A stretch of 46,943 bases of DNA. It comes from Bacillota bacterium. GTDB lineage: Bacteria; Bacillota; Clostridia; Lachnospirales; Bianqueaceae. Below, piece after piece: positions 7,317 to 13,813 of this stretch; positions within the stretch are counted from its first letter, which is position 1, and the number at the start of each line of letters is the position of its first letter. Where the stretch lies: the NCBI GenBank assembly GCA_017620135.1, contig JAFZQZ010000003.1, positions 1-46,943 of the forward strand, written 5' to 3'. The position numbers and the translations under genes are program-made. The notes beneath the pieces are model-generated. The model was not told the DNA's origin and did not search any database. It was given only the letters and a program-made list of their open reading frames with translations.

Positions 7317-8369
7317 TCACTGGTTGTTCCGGATGTATCTTGCGCCTTTGGATACACCGATTCGTTTGATCGTGCCGTTCTTGACCATTTTCCCGAGTAC
7401 GGCTTCGACGGTCGTCGGACTGATATCGGGATGGATCGCGCAGATCTCAGCTTTGGATAATGGTGTCAAGCTGTTCAGAACTGTTGCTTCGATCCGGGCG
7501 GTTTTAGTTACCTTTTGTCCATGGACAACAGCAAATCGCATATCCAGTTCCTTATAACACATATACAGCATGGAAAGGAAGTTGCGGATAAACGGAAAAT
7601 AATCATTCTGAGCGGTGTCCCATCCAACGGATGAACGCTGCAGAGCGTCGTAATATAGGTCTTTATATTTGTTGATCTGCTCCTCGAATGAGATATACTT
7701 TCCGGCATCAAATCCGTTTTTATATAACAAAAGAAGTGATAACAGCCGGGATATGCGTCCGTTACCGTCCCGGAACAGATGGATACACAGGAAATCAAGG
7801 ATGACACAGGGGATAAGCAGCAGTTGGTTGATATGTGAATTAGAGCAGGCTGCAAGATAGGCAAGCTCCAATTGTTCCATGGCCGCTTTTGTTTCGTCTG
7901 CCGGCGTAGGGCGGAATCTAACTTTCCTGTAGCCGGAAGAATCGATCTCTACGACCACATTGTCTGTTTGTTTATACTTTCCGGCCAGATCGTCACCGGA
8001 AGGCGTCATCATGATTTCATGGAGCAACAGGATATCTTTTTCGCCGAAAGTCAGATGTTCGTATCCAGTATGGATCCTATCGAGAGCGTCTCTGTAGCCG
8101 GCTATTTCGGCTTCATTATGATTGAGGGGTGCACTGCTATGATTGACGATCTCCGCGATTCGCTGATCACTGGTTATGATCCCTTCTATCGCGTTGGAGC
8201 TTTTTACGGATTGGATCCTGGCGATCGATTCCAGCTGCGTGAATACTTTTGCGTAGTCTTTTTTCCTGGTACCGGCAGCTGTGCGAAGAGAGTAGATGCT
8301 GGCTGTCATCGTGATCAGGCTTGCGGGTAGCATGCCGTCATCAAGAAACGAGTAATCAAAACGTCGCAT
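7317..8369 (-). CDS. Fic family protein with N-terminal inhibitory motif and C-terminal winged helix
   Basis: The 350-residue protein carries the Fic active site HLFRDGNGR (197-205), with the catalytic histidine at 197. Such proteins usually transfer AMP from ATP to a protein hydroxyl. Residues 58-63 (SNAIEG) fit the inhibitory helix motif (S/T)xxxE(G/N) placed N-terminal to the Fic core, a class II Fic protein that restrains itself. The C-terminal 60 residues (SKAEICAIHPDISPTTVEAVLGKMVKNGTIKRIG) look like a winged helix, so it may bind DNA. The start is supported by AGGAGG. Palindromic repeats cover its promoter at 8394-8470. The target protein is unknown. Confidence 0.93.
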   Translation of the reverse strand: MRRFDYSFLDDGMLPASLITMTASIYSLRTAAGTRKKDYAKVFTQLESIARIQSVKSSNAIEGIITSDQRIAEIVNHSSAPLNHNEAEIAGYRDALDRIHTGYEHLTFGEKDILLLHEIMMTPSGDDLAGKYKQTDNVVVEIDSSGYRKVRFRPTPADETKAAMEQLELAYLAACSNSHINQLLLIPCVILDFLCIHLFRDGNGRISRLLSLLLLYKNGFDAGKYISFEEQINKYKDLYYDALQRSSVGWDTAQNDYFPFIRNFLSMLYMCYKELDMRFAVVHGQKVTKTARIEATVLNSLTPLSKAEICAIHPDISPTTVEAVLGKMVKNGTIKRIGVSKGARYIRNNQ

Positions 8370-8393
8370 AAGGTCGCCTCCTTTTTTGCATAT

Positions 8394-8422
8394 ATTTTAG
8401 CATTTTATATGCAGAAAAACAA
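8394..8422 (-). promoter_or_regulatory. Promoter of the Fic gene
   Basis: On the minus strand, TTGTTT (8417-8422) and TAAAAT (8394-8399) are 17 bases apart. One copy of the TTTATATGCAGA motif (8404-8415) sits between the two boxes, so a protein bound there would block the promoter. Confidence 0.6.
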
Positions 8423-8470
8423 GGTCTAGGGGAATTATCTGCATATAAACTGAAGAATTATATGCAGATA
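8404..8470. promoter_or_regulatory. TATATGCAGA operator cluster upstream of Fic
   Basis: Three copies of one motif lie here: TTTATATGCAGA at 8404-8415, its reverse complement at 8438-8449, and TTATATGCAGA at 8458-8468. The last two form a perfect 13-bp inverted repeat (8436-8448 and 8458-8470) with a 9-base loop. The Fic protein has a winged-helix domain and is the obvious candidate binder. Confidence 0.7.
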
Positions 8471-8503
8471 GCCGATTTGATTGATGCAATGTTTTAGTTT
8501 CGC

Positions 8504-8522
8504 ATAGTCCAAAATGCTGCGT
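8504..8522 (+). promoter_or_regulatory. Single copy of the AAA ATPase upstream repeat
   Basis: ATAGTCCAAAATGCTGCGT matches the 19-nt core at 1206-1323 at 17 of 19 positions and is preceded, like the first copy there, by TTCGC. Its start is 24 bases from the -35 box, exactly as for the last repeat before the ATPase promoter. Confidence 0.75.
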
Positions 8523-8527
8523 GCGTA

Positions 8528-8557
8528 TTGACGGAGCCTATGGTTTTTTGTTATGCT
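8528..8557 (+). promoter_or_regulatory. Promoter of the HEAT/zinc-ribbon gene
   Basis: TTGACG at 8528-8533 and TATGCT at 8552-8557 with an 18-base spacer, upstream of the start at 8603. Confidence 0.6.
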
Positions 8558-8602
8558 TCGACTGGTAGTTTTTAGTTTATGAGCTTTGAGAGGAGATAGC
8601 GC

Positions 8603-9178
8603 ATGGGACTGTTCGGACCGACGTATGCGGCCTATGATACGATCGAGGCTGCAAAAAGTATACAGGAAAGGGCTGTGAATGATCATTCGTACGATGTCCC
8701 GGCCAAAGAAGCGAAACTGCTGAAAAAGCTGGCGTCGGAAAGCGACAACCGTAAACTATTCTATTTTGCACTGGTCAGCAGGCCGTCGATCCGGACGACC
8801 GCGATCAATCGGATCACCGATCCCAGGGCCGTTTCCAGCTCGGAAGAACTGATCGTGCGATGCCTGAAAGAATACCCGCTTGAAAGTATGGCTGTCCTGA
8901 AGAAGCTGTCTCCGGAAGGAAGGAAGAGCGTGGCGCTGCACGCGAAAAGTGAAGATATGCGGAGTCTCGCGGCCCGGACATTGCTGGATACCGGTCATGT
9001 GCGGGTGCTGCGCAACCGGTGCCGGTATTGCGGAGGAGAGGTGGAGATCACTCGTGCTCAGGCAGGGACGATCGAGGCGCATAATTTCTACCGGTGCAAA
9101 CAGTGCGGCAGGACCGAGCATGAAACCGTCCTGGACTCTGTGCCGATGGCAGTAGATAAGTATATTTATGAAGAGTGA
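8603..9178 (+). CDS. MGLF/HEAT-like protein with C-terminal zinc ribbon
   Basis: The 191-residue protein begins MGLFG, like the relatives at 3310 and 6845. The first 130 residues are short helical repeats of HEAT type (RKLFYFALVSRPSIRTTAINRITD). The last 55 residues hold a zinc ribbon with CRYCGG (C140, C143) and CKQCGR (C165, C168). It is shorter than the paralog at 3310. AGGAGA precedes the start. Its promoter carries a copy of the same element that precedes the AAA_14 ATPase at 1383, suggesting common control. The function is unknown; a protein-interaction role is the best guess. Confidence 0.85.
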   Translation: MGLFGPTYAAYDTIEAAKSIQERAVNDHSYDVPAKEAKLLKKLASESDNRKLFYFALVSRPSIRTTAINRITDPRAVSSSEELIVRCLKEYPLESMAVLKKLSPEGRKSVALHAKSEDMRSLAARTLLDTGHVRVLRNRCRYCGGEVEITRAQAGTIEAHNFYRCKQCGRTEHETVLDSVPMAVDKYIYEE

Positions 9179-9196
9179 TGTGCCCCGAAGGGACTA

Positions 9197-9263
9197 ACTT
9201 TTTTCATATATGCATTTTTTGTCCCTTTTGACCTGCATCAACAGGACGTGAAGGGTTACGAAT
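9197..9263 (+). repeat. 67-bp interspersed repeat, copy 1
   Basis: The stretch matches 29505-29571 at nearly every position, with shared blocks ATATATGCATTTTTT, CTGCATCA and CAGGACGTGAAGGGTTACGA. It sits in the gap between the converging ends of two genes, ending one base before the stop codon of the minus-strand gene. The block ATGCATTTTTTGTCC also occurs inside the 33-bp repeats at 1206-1323. Confidence 0.85.
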
Positions 9264-9264
9264 A

Positions 9265-9678
9265 TTAATAAAAGCGGTTTACGACCGGCTTCCACGGCTC
9301 TTCATAGCCCAGACGCTCGAGCTGCTGCCGGATGACGTTCCCGGTCCTGTAATCTCCATTCGTTGTTTTATAAAAGGCCTGCAGCTGTCGAAGCTCCTGC
9401 TCACCTGTGATCTGGACGATCAGTTGATCGATTCTGTTCTGGACCAGCTGATGGGTGACCTGGCTTCGAATGTGCATTTCATACGTTTCGCTGATGGCTA
9501 TGAGCGTGCGCAGATCGAGGCGTTCCAGGCGGCGCATCAGACGGCGGTTCAGCATCGGTCTGTGCACTTTGTATGTGTTGATCACAGGAACATATGCCTT
9601 GTCTGCCATATGGTCCAGTTTCTCGAACTCTTCTCTTGCGGCTGTTCTTTCCGACTCTGTCAATGGCTCGTAATTCAT
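9265..9678 (-). CDS. Conserved-looking protein of unknown function
   Basis: The 137-residue soluble protein is rich in charged residues and mostly helical, with an Arg/Leu-rich central part (NRRLMRRLERLDLRTLIA) and a tail GNVIRQQLERLGYEEPWKP. There is no signal peptide or membrane segment and I recognise no family. The start is supported by AGGAGG six bases upstream. It stands alone, facing away from the gene at 9832; its 3' end abuts the 67-bp repeat. Confidence 0.75.
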   Translation of the reverse strand: MNYEPLTESERTAAREEFEKLDHMADKAYVPVINTYKVHRPMLNRRLMRRLERLDLRTLIAISETYEMHIRSQVTHQLVQNRIDQLIVQITGEQELRQLQAFYKTTNGDYRTGNVIRQQLERLGYEEPWKPVVNRFY

Positions 9679-9766
9679 GGAACGATCCTCCTGTTGATTT
9701 CATGTCAATATAGATCTATGCTTCCTTCTACTATGTTCTACATGTAAACACAACTGAAAAGCTTTG

Positions 9767-9795
9767 TTGTCCTGATGGACAAAAGATGGTACACT
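9767..9795 (+). promoter_or_regulatory. Promoter of the gene at 9832
   Basis: TTGTCC at 9767-9772 and TACACT at 9790-9795 separated by 17 bases. The spacer and -35 contain a small inverted repeat, TGTCC-TGAT-GGACA. Confidence 0.6.
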
Positions 9796-9831
9796 CAACT
9801 TATAGTCAGAATAAGAAGGGGGAAATGAATA

Positions 9832-10254
9832 ATGAATGCTTCTTCGAAGACACTAGCGGATCTGTTAAATGAATTTCCGTTGACCGGACCAACTTTCTTT
9901 GTCTTCGGTGCCAATTATGCGAATGCTTATGCTGCGTTTGGCTCCGGTAGATATCTGATGTGCAGAAAACCAGATTCCAGCAAAGATATCCGGAACATGA
10001 CTGAAACAGAATGGGGACGATTATTCCCGTGTCAACCTGTCATTCTAAAACCTGTGTTTGATGCCTTGCTGGATATGCCTGTTGACTCAGTTGATTCTGT
10101 AACATTTGAAAGCAGGTATGCTTTTTACAATGAATTTGGTATTGACGTAGGTTCGGCTGTTCAGGTCACAGTTTTGTGTGATGCCGATCAGGCTGATCAA
10201 TGGAATGAGCTTTTTAAAGAAGCGAACATTCCGGTAATCGGACTCGCTCTGTAA
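9832..10254 (+). CDS. Small soluble protein of unknown function
   Basis: The 140-residue protein has no signal peptide. The N-terminal part (FFVFGANYANAYAAFGSGRYLMCRK) and the C-terminal part (VLCDADQADQWNELFKEANIPVIG) alternate predicted strands and helices, suggesting an alpha/beta fold. I recognise no family. A purine-rich ribosome binding site (AAGGGGGAA) lies upstream, and a promoter is visible at 9767. It is A+T-rich compared with the metabolic genes and lies in a cluster of small accessory genes. Confidence 0.75.
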   Translation: MNASSKTLADLLNEFPLTGPTFFVFGANYANAYAAFGSGRYLMCRKPDSSKDIRNMTETEWGRLFPCQPVILKPVFDALLDMPVDSVDSVTFESRYAFYNEFGIDVGSAVQVTVLCDADQADQWNELFKEANIPVIGLAL

Positions 10255-10391
10255 TATGTTGTTTTGAAAGATAAGTGATGGAACCCGTGACCGGATAGAC
10301 TGAAAATCCGACCTTCTTTACGCCAGGAATACCGACAAAATGTTACTACTGATAAAATGTCAGTATCTATTTTCGAAGGAGAAGATGAGAA

Positions 10392-10775
10392 ATGGGATTT
10401 TGGATATTTATGCTTATCATGGCGCTGCTGATCCCATGTTCCCTTATTGGTTTTGGTTTCCTGTTTTTGAAAAAGATGCCCGGTAACATTAACAGTACCT
10501 TTGGATACAGGACGAGAAGATCCATGCAGAATAAGGAGACATGGGCTTTCGCACACAGATATATAAGAAAGCTATGGCTGATCTGTGGGTTCATCCTTTT
10601 GCCCGCCGCGTGTGTCTGCATGCTCCTTGTTCTTGGAAAGAGTGATGAACTGGTCGGGACGGTCGGAGCCATTGTGGAAATGTTTGAGATAGGACTTATG
10701 CTGATAACCATTATTCCGACCGAGCAGGCATTAAAAAAGAGTTTCGATGAGTATGGCAGAGCAAGAAGTCTCTGA
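10392..10775 (+). CDS. SdpI/YhfL family membrane protein
   Basis: The 127-residue protein has three predicted membrane segments (about 4-26, 60-82, 88-108). Between the first two lies the family signature FGYRTRRSMQNKETW (37-51), which is typical of SdpI/YhfL proteins. In Bacillus subtilis SdpI gives immunity to the SdpC toxin and signals to its regulator; most relatives are uncharacterised. GAAGGAGAAG lies upstream. The small gene at 10795 and the one at 10958 follow closely and may form an operon. No toxin gene of the SdpC type is visible, so immunity here is only a possibility. Confidence 0.85.
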   Translation: MGFWIFMLIMALLIPCSLIGFGFLFLKKMPGNINSTFGYRTRRSMQNKETWAFAHRYIRKLWLICGFILLPAACVCMLLVLGKSDELVGTVGAIVEMFEIGLMLITIIPTEQALKKSFDEYGRARSL

Positions 10776-10794
10776 TGGACATGAGGGACCAAAA

Positions 10795-10965
10795 ATGAAA
10801 AAGTTCGTTGAGATTCAAAAACAGAGCAAGAAAGCGCAGAAAGCCTTTTATAACCGGCTTCGCAAAACATGGGGAAATCTGAAACCGACGGAAAGGATCA
10901 TTCCCAACAAAAAGAAAGAAGCCAAGGATACCGGCGAGTATCAATCTAAGGATCATTATGAATGA
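10795..10965 (+). CDS. Short basic conserved protein
   Basis: The 56-residue protein begins MKKFVEIQKQSKKAQKAFYN and continues with RKTWGNLKPTERIIPNKKK. The pattern, a start MKKFV, then SKKAQ, a W-G at about residue 25 and P-T-R-x-x-x-N, resembles a family of tiny basic proteins common in Clostridia. I chose the ATG at 10795, which has GAGGG six bases upstream, over an earlier in-frame ATG at 10747 that would overlap the SdpI-like gene. It overlaps the next gene by eight bases. No function is known. Confidence 0.65.
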   Translation: MKKFVEIQKQSKKAQKAFYNRLRKTWGNLKPTERIIPNKKKEAKDTGEYQSKDHYE

Positions 10966-11320
10966 AACGATAAAGCAATATATTGATCAGCATTCCTTCT
11001 GTTCGGAATATTTGTTTAAAGACTGGGACTCCTTCCTGGATCTTTTGTACAGCGAAGGAGGAAGAGTTTCCGCGATCCTCTGGTGGGATCATTGCAGGAA
11101 GAAGATGCAGCATGTGTCGGCAGGCAGCGGCGGCTACTCGGATCCGGATGACCCGGAATATATGTATGCGGAAACACAGTTTTATGAGGATGGATTCGAG
11201 ACAAAATCTCTTGATGAGATCAAGGGTCACATCAAAGAAAGAAGAGCATCAGGCCTGATTCTGGGTGATAAGTATTTTGCTTTTGATCTGGTACCGTCGT
11301 TCTATCTTGAGGAGCGGTAA
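10958..11320 (+). CDS. Small acidic protein of unknown function
   Basis: The 120-residue soluble protein has an acidic central stretch (GGYSDPDDPEYMYAETQFYEDGF) and aromatic-rich ends (LWWDHCRKKM and FAFDLVPSFYLEER). There is no signal peptide and no recognised domain. The start overlaps the end of the preceding small basic gene by eight bases, so translation is probably coupled. The 292-bp element copy 2 begins eight bases after its stop codon. Confidence 0.75.
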   Translation: MNETIKQYIDQHSFCSEYLFKDWDSFLDLLYSEGGRVSAILWWDHCRKKMQHVSAGSGGYSDPDDPEYMYAETQFYEDGFETKSLDEIKGHIKERRASGLILGDKYFAFDLVPSFYLEER

Positions 11321-11328
11321 CTTCTCAG

Positions 11329-11621
11329 GTTTTTTCAAAATCACGCGGCGGCACAAATTGGACTTTTTTCAAATCCACGCGTTCGTGCGTGCTGTAGGCC
11401 GGATTTGTCAAAATTGAACGTATCATCTGCTCTTGTAATGCGGCATGAAACAGGGATTTATCAAAACCACGCGTAAGAAGGCCAGGGAAGAGACTGGAAA
11501 TACGCGTCGATTTGATAAATCCCTATTCTACGGAGCAAATGAAACGTGCGATTTTGAAAAACAAGCCTTTCACGGAGCACGAACGCGTGATTTTGAAAAA
11601 CTTGAATTATAAGGAGCAGCT
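11329..11621. repeat. 292-bp element of nested inverted repeats, copy 2
   Basis: This copy matches 6944-7235 along its whole length, best in the right half, where long blocks such as GATAAATCCCTATTCTACGG are identical. It keeps the same half-site order, including the central hairpin at about 11452-11525. Differences are mostly substitutions rather than gaps, and many in the central stem keep pairing. No open reading frame is present. Confidence 0.85.
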
Positions 11622-11671
11622 GTGATAACATAGATTCATAATGTGAAGCTGGAATAAGATGAGGAGGCACT

Positions 11672-12010
11672 ATGAAATTCCCGGAGTTTATGTTCAGGCA
11701 GGAAAACAAAATACCCGCGTCGCAGCAAAACACGCCTGACATTGAAGGCTACTATTACACGGCGAACGACGGCAGCCAGATGGCATTTTGGATCTACAAG
11801 GCAGACAGGGTCTCAAAGGAGCATATGCATGATTACGATGAGTACATGCTCTGCGTGGAAGGCGAGTATATCGTGACGATCGACGGGGAAGAGCACGTTC
11901 TTCATGCGGGGGATGAGCTGTTTATACCCAAAGGAAGCCTGCAGGGCGGAAGGGTAAAGGCCGGAACACGTTCGATCCATGCATTTGGCGGATGCCGGGT
12001 CAAGAAGTGA
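11672..12010 (+). CDS. Cupin domain protein
   Basis: The 112-residue protein is a single cupin barrel. The metal-binding pattern is visible as H-x-H-D-x-x-E (EHMHDYDEYMLCVEGEY) and the second motif as GDELFIPKGSLQGG. Such single-domain cupins bind a metal and can be isomerases, dioxygenases or ligand sensors. Substrate cannot be deduced. GAGGAGG precedes the ATG. It leads a group of plus-strand genes with the TIGR04076-like gene 27 bases downstream. Confidence 0.85.
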   Translation: MKFPEFMFRQENKIPASQQNTPDIEGYYYTANDGSQMAFWIYKADRVSKEHMHDYDEYMLCVEGEYIVTIDGEEHVLHAGDELFIPKGSLQGGRVKAGTRSIHAFGGCRVKK

Positions 12011-12037
12011 AATACATATAACTGGAGGAAACAACAA

Positions 12038-12400
12038 ATGAAGAAATGGTATGACGAGGAATACGAGTTCACGGTTGAAGTGACCTCTTTTGTCCACGGG
12101 GATCATACGGAGAGATACTGCCGAAATGGTGAAGAGGTAGGTGACAAATACACCTGTACGTACGGATGCCCGGTCAATAAGGACGGCTTCGGGATCTGCT
12201 CAAAAACCATGATGATGCTCTTTCCCCTGATGGAAGCGGTAAGGAGCGGTGGGGACCTGGAGAACGTCGGCGGAGACAGTAAGTACACGAAATCGGTCGT
12301 CTGTCCCGATGGCTGCGTCATGTTCCGGCTGACGGCAAAGCCGCTTGGCAACGAGAACTTTCACAAAGGTCATTTCTGGGATTATCCGGACCAGACATAA
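12038..12400 (+). CDS. TIGR04076-like small protein
   Basis: The 120-residue protein has conserved-looking cysteines in the order YCRNGEEVGDKYTCTYGCP, then GFGICSKTMMMLFPLMEAVRSGGDL and CPDGCVMFRLTAKP. This arrangement, with GFC/GIC followed by an amphipathic helix and a C-terminal CPDG(C)V strand, resembles the TIGR04076 family of unknown function. It begins with an additional beta-strand EYEFTVEVTSFVHG. GGAGG lies upstream. It sits between the cupin and the dehydrogenase and may be cotranscribed with both. Confidence 0.7.
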   Translation: MKKWYDEEYEFTVEVTSFVHGDHTERYCRNGEEVGDKYTCTYGCPVNKDGFGICSKTMMMLFPLMEAVRSGGDLENVGGDSKYTKSVVCPDGCVMFRLTAKPLGNENFHKGHFWDYPDQT

Positions 12401-12449
12401 TAGCAGCTGCCAATACGGCCTGGATTATTGATACAGTAGGAGGGAAGTC

Positions 12450-13397
12450 ATGAGTACAACGATTATCGTAACCAGTGATCATAGTGACGAGAGCATTCGG
12501 CGATTCCGGGCGCTTCCCGGGGCGGAGGTCGTTTTTGCGGAGGATGTCGGAGATATCCGGGAAGAGGATCTGGCGAGGTGCGAGATCTTTGTGGGTAATT
12601 TCATCTCGCCGGAGATGGTGAGCAAGATGCCGAAGCTGCGTGTGGTGCAGACCTTCAGCGCCGGCGCGAACGGATTCTCCTTTCTGCCGGAAGAGGTCGT
12701 CCTGGCCAACGCGTACGGCGCCTACGGCGACTCGATCGCGGAGCACATGCTTACGACGACTCTAATGGCCATGAAACGGATGCCCGAGTATGTCCACATG
12801 CAGGATGAGAAGGGCTGGATCCTGCTGAATAACATCGACCGGTTTGAAGGATCGAAGATCCTGTCGGTGGGCATGGGCGCGATCGGCACATCGTATCTTC
12901 GGAAGGCCGCTGCTCTTGGGGCGATCTGCTATGGCGTGAGGCGTACGATCCACGATCAGCCGAACTTCGTACAGCAGCTCGTGACGCCGGATCAAATGGA
13001 CGAGTTGCTGCCGGAGATGGATGTGGTCGCTCTGAGCCTTCCCGGGACCGGCTCGGTGGAGGGGATGTTTGATGAGCGGCGCCTCCGGTTGATGAAGAAG
13101 ACAGCGATCCTATTGAATGTCGGCCGCGGTAATTCCGTCGTGACCGGGGATCTGGTCCGGGTACTGGAGAGCGGGCATCTGAAGGCGGCGTGTCTGGACG
13201 TCATGGATCCGGAGCCGCTGCCGGCGGATCATCCGCTGTGGACCGCGCCGCGAGCGTACCTGACGCCGCACATTTCCGGCGGCTACCGCGCCGGAGTCAA
13301 CTATGAGCGCGTGATCGATGTGGTGATCGAAAACCTGACCCGCGTCCTGGATGGACGGCCGCCGATCCATATCGTCGACCGGGCGCTGGGGTATTAA
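12450..13397 (+). CDS. D-isomer-specific 2-hydroxyacid dehydrogenase
   Basis: The 315-residue enzyme should interconvert a 2-hydroxyacid and a 2-oxoacid with NAD(H). The nucleotide-binding fold shows GMGAIG (141-146). The catalytic triad of the family is present: R226 in NVGRGN, E255 in MDPEPLP and H274 in TPHISGGY. Length is typical. The N-terminal catalytic half is less conserved, so the substrate (for example glyoxylate, hydroxypyruvate or a branched 2-ketoacid) is open. The start has AGGAGGG eight bases upstream. A GNAT gene follows after 10 bases. Confidence 0.9.
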   Translation: MSTTIIVTSDHSDESIRRFRALPGAEVVFAEDVGDIREEDLARCEIFVGNFISPEMVSKMPKLRVVQTFSAGANGFSFLPEEVVLANAYGAYGDSIAEHMLTTTLMAMKRMPEYVHMQDEKGWILLNNIDRFEGSKILSVGMGAIGTSYLRKAAALGAICYGVRRTIHDQPNFVQQLVTPDQMDELLPEMDVVALSLPGTGSVEGMFDERRLRLMKKTAILLNVGRGNSVVTGDLVRVLESGHLKAACLDVMDPEPLPADHPLWTAPRAYLTPHISGGYRAGVNYERVIDVVIENLTRVLDGRPPIHIVDRALGY

Positions 13398-13407
13398 GGA
13401 ACACGTC

Positions 13408-13812
13408 ATGTGTGATTATATAGTCAGATATAATGAACTTACCGCGGAGGAATTCGTTTTTCTGTGGAAGTCGGTATGGGGAAATCCTCCGTCACTGGAA
13501 CAGACCAGGCTTGCCATGGAGAACACACTCTTTAGGGTATCCATTTTCAAAGAGAACGAGATCGTGGCGATGGCAAGAGTGATCGGCGATCAGGGCCTTT
13601 GTTACTATGAATATCAGGGTCAGGGACTGGGACGTCGATTGATCGATGAATTGCTGACATATATCAATGAACACGGCGTGCCAGGTACACAGATCGCGGT
13701 AGAACTATGCGCGATGCCAGACAAGATCCACTTCTACGAGAAGTTTGGGTTTGCCGCGAATGAAGCACAACGGTTAAGACTGATGTATCAGGTAGAGGAT
13801 AAGGAGTCTTAG
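13408..13812 (+). CDS. GNAT acetyltransferase with shortened core
   Basis: The 134-residue protein is a GNAT acetyltransferase with the motif YQGQGLGRRLIDELL (about 69-83) and the motif B end KIHFYEKFGFAANE. The start at 13408 has AAGGA upstream; an in-frame ATG at 13351 lies inside the dehydrogenase gene. One feature is odd: after DQGLCYY the sequence runs straight into EYQGQGLG. The usual beta4 segment (of the type IQDVVVHP) between these blocks is missing, apparently an in-frame loss of about eight residues. The fold may therefore be impaired. The next gene starts two bases after its stop codon. Confidence 0.8.
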   Translation: MCDYIVRYNELTAEEFVFLWKSVWGNPPSLEQTRLAMENTLFRVSIFKENEIVAMARVIGDQGLCYYEYQGQGLGRRLIDELLTYINEHGVPGTQIAVELCAMPDKIHFYEKFGFAANEAQRLRLMYQVEDKES

Positions 13813-13813
13813 T

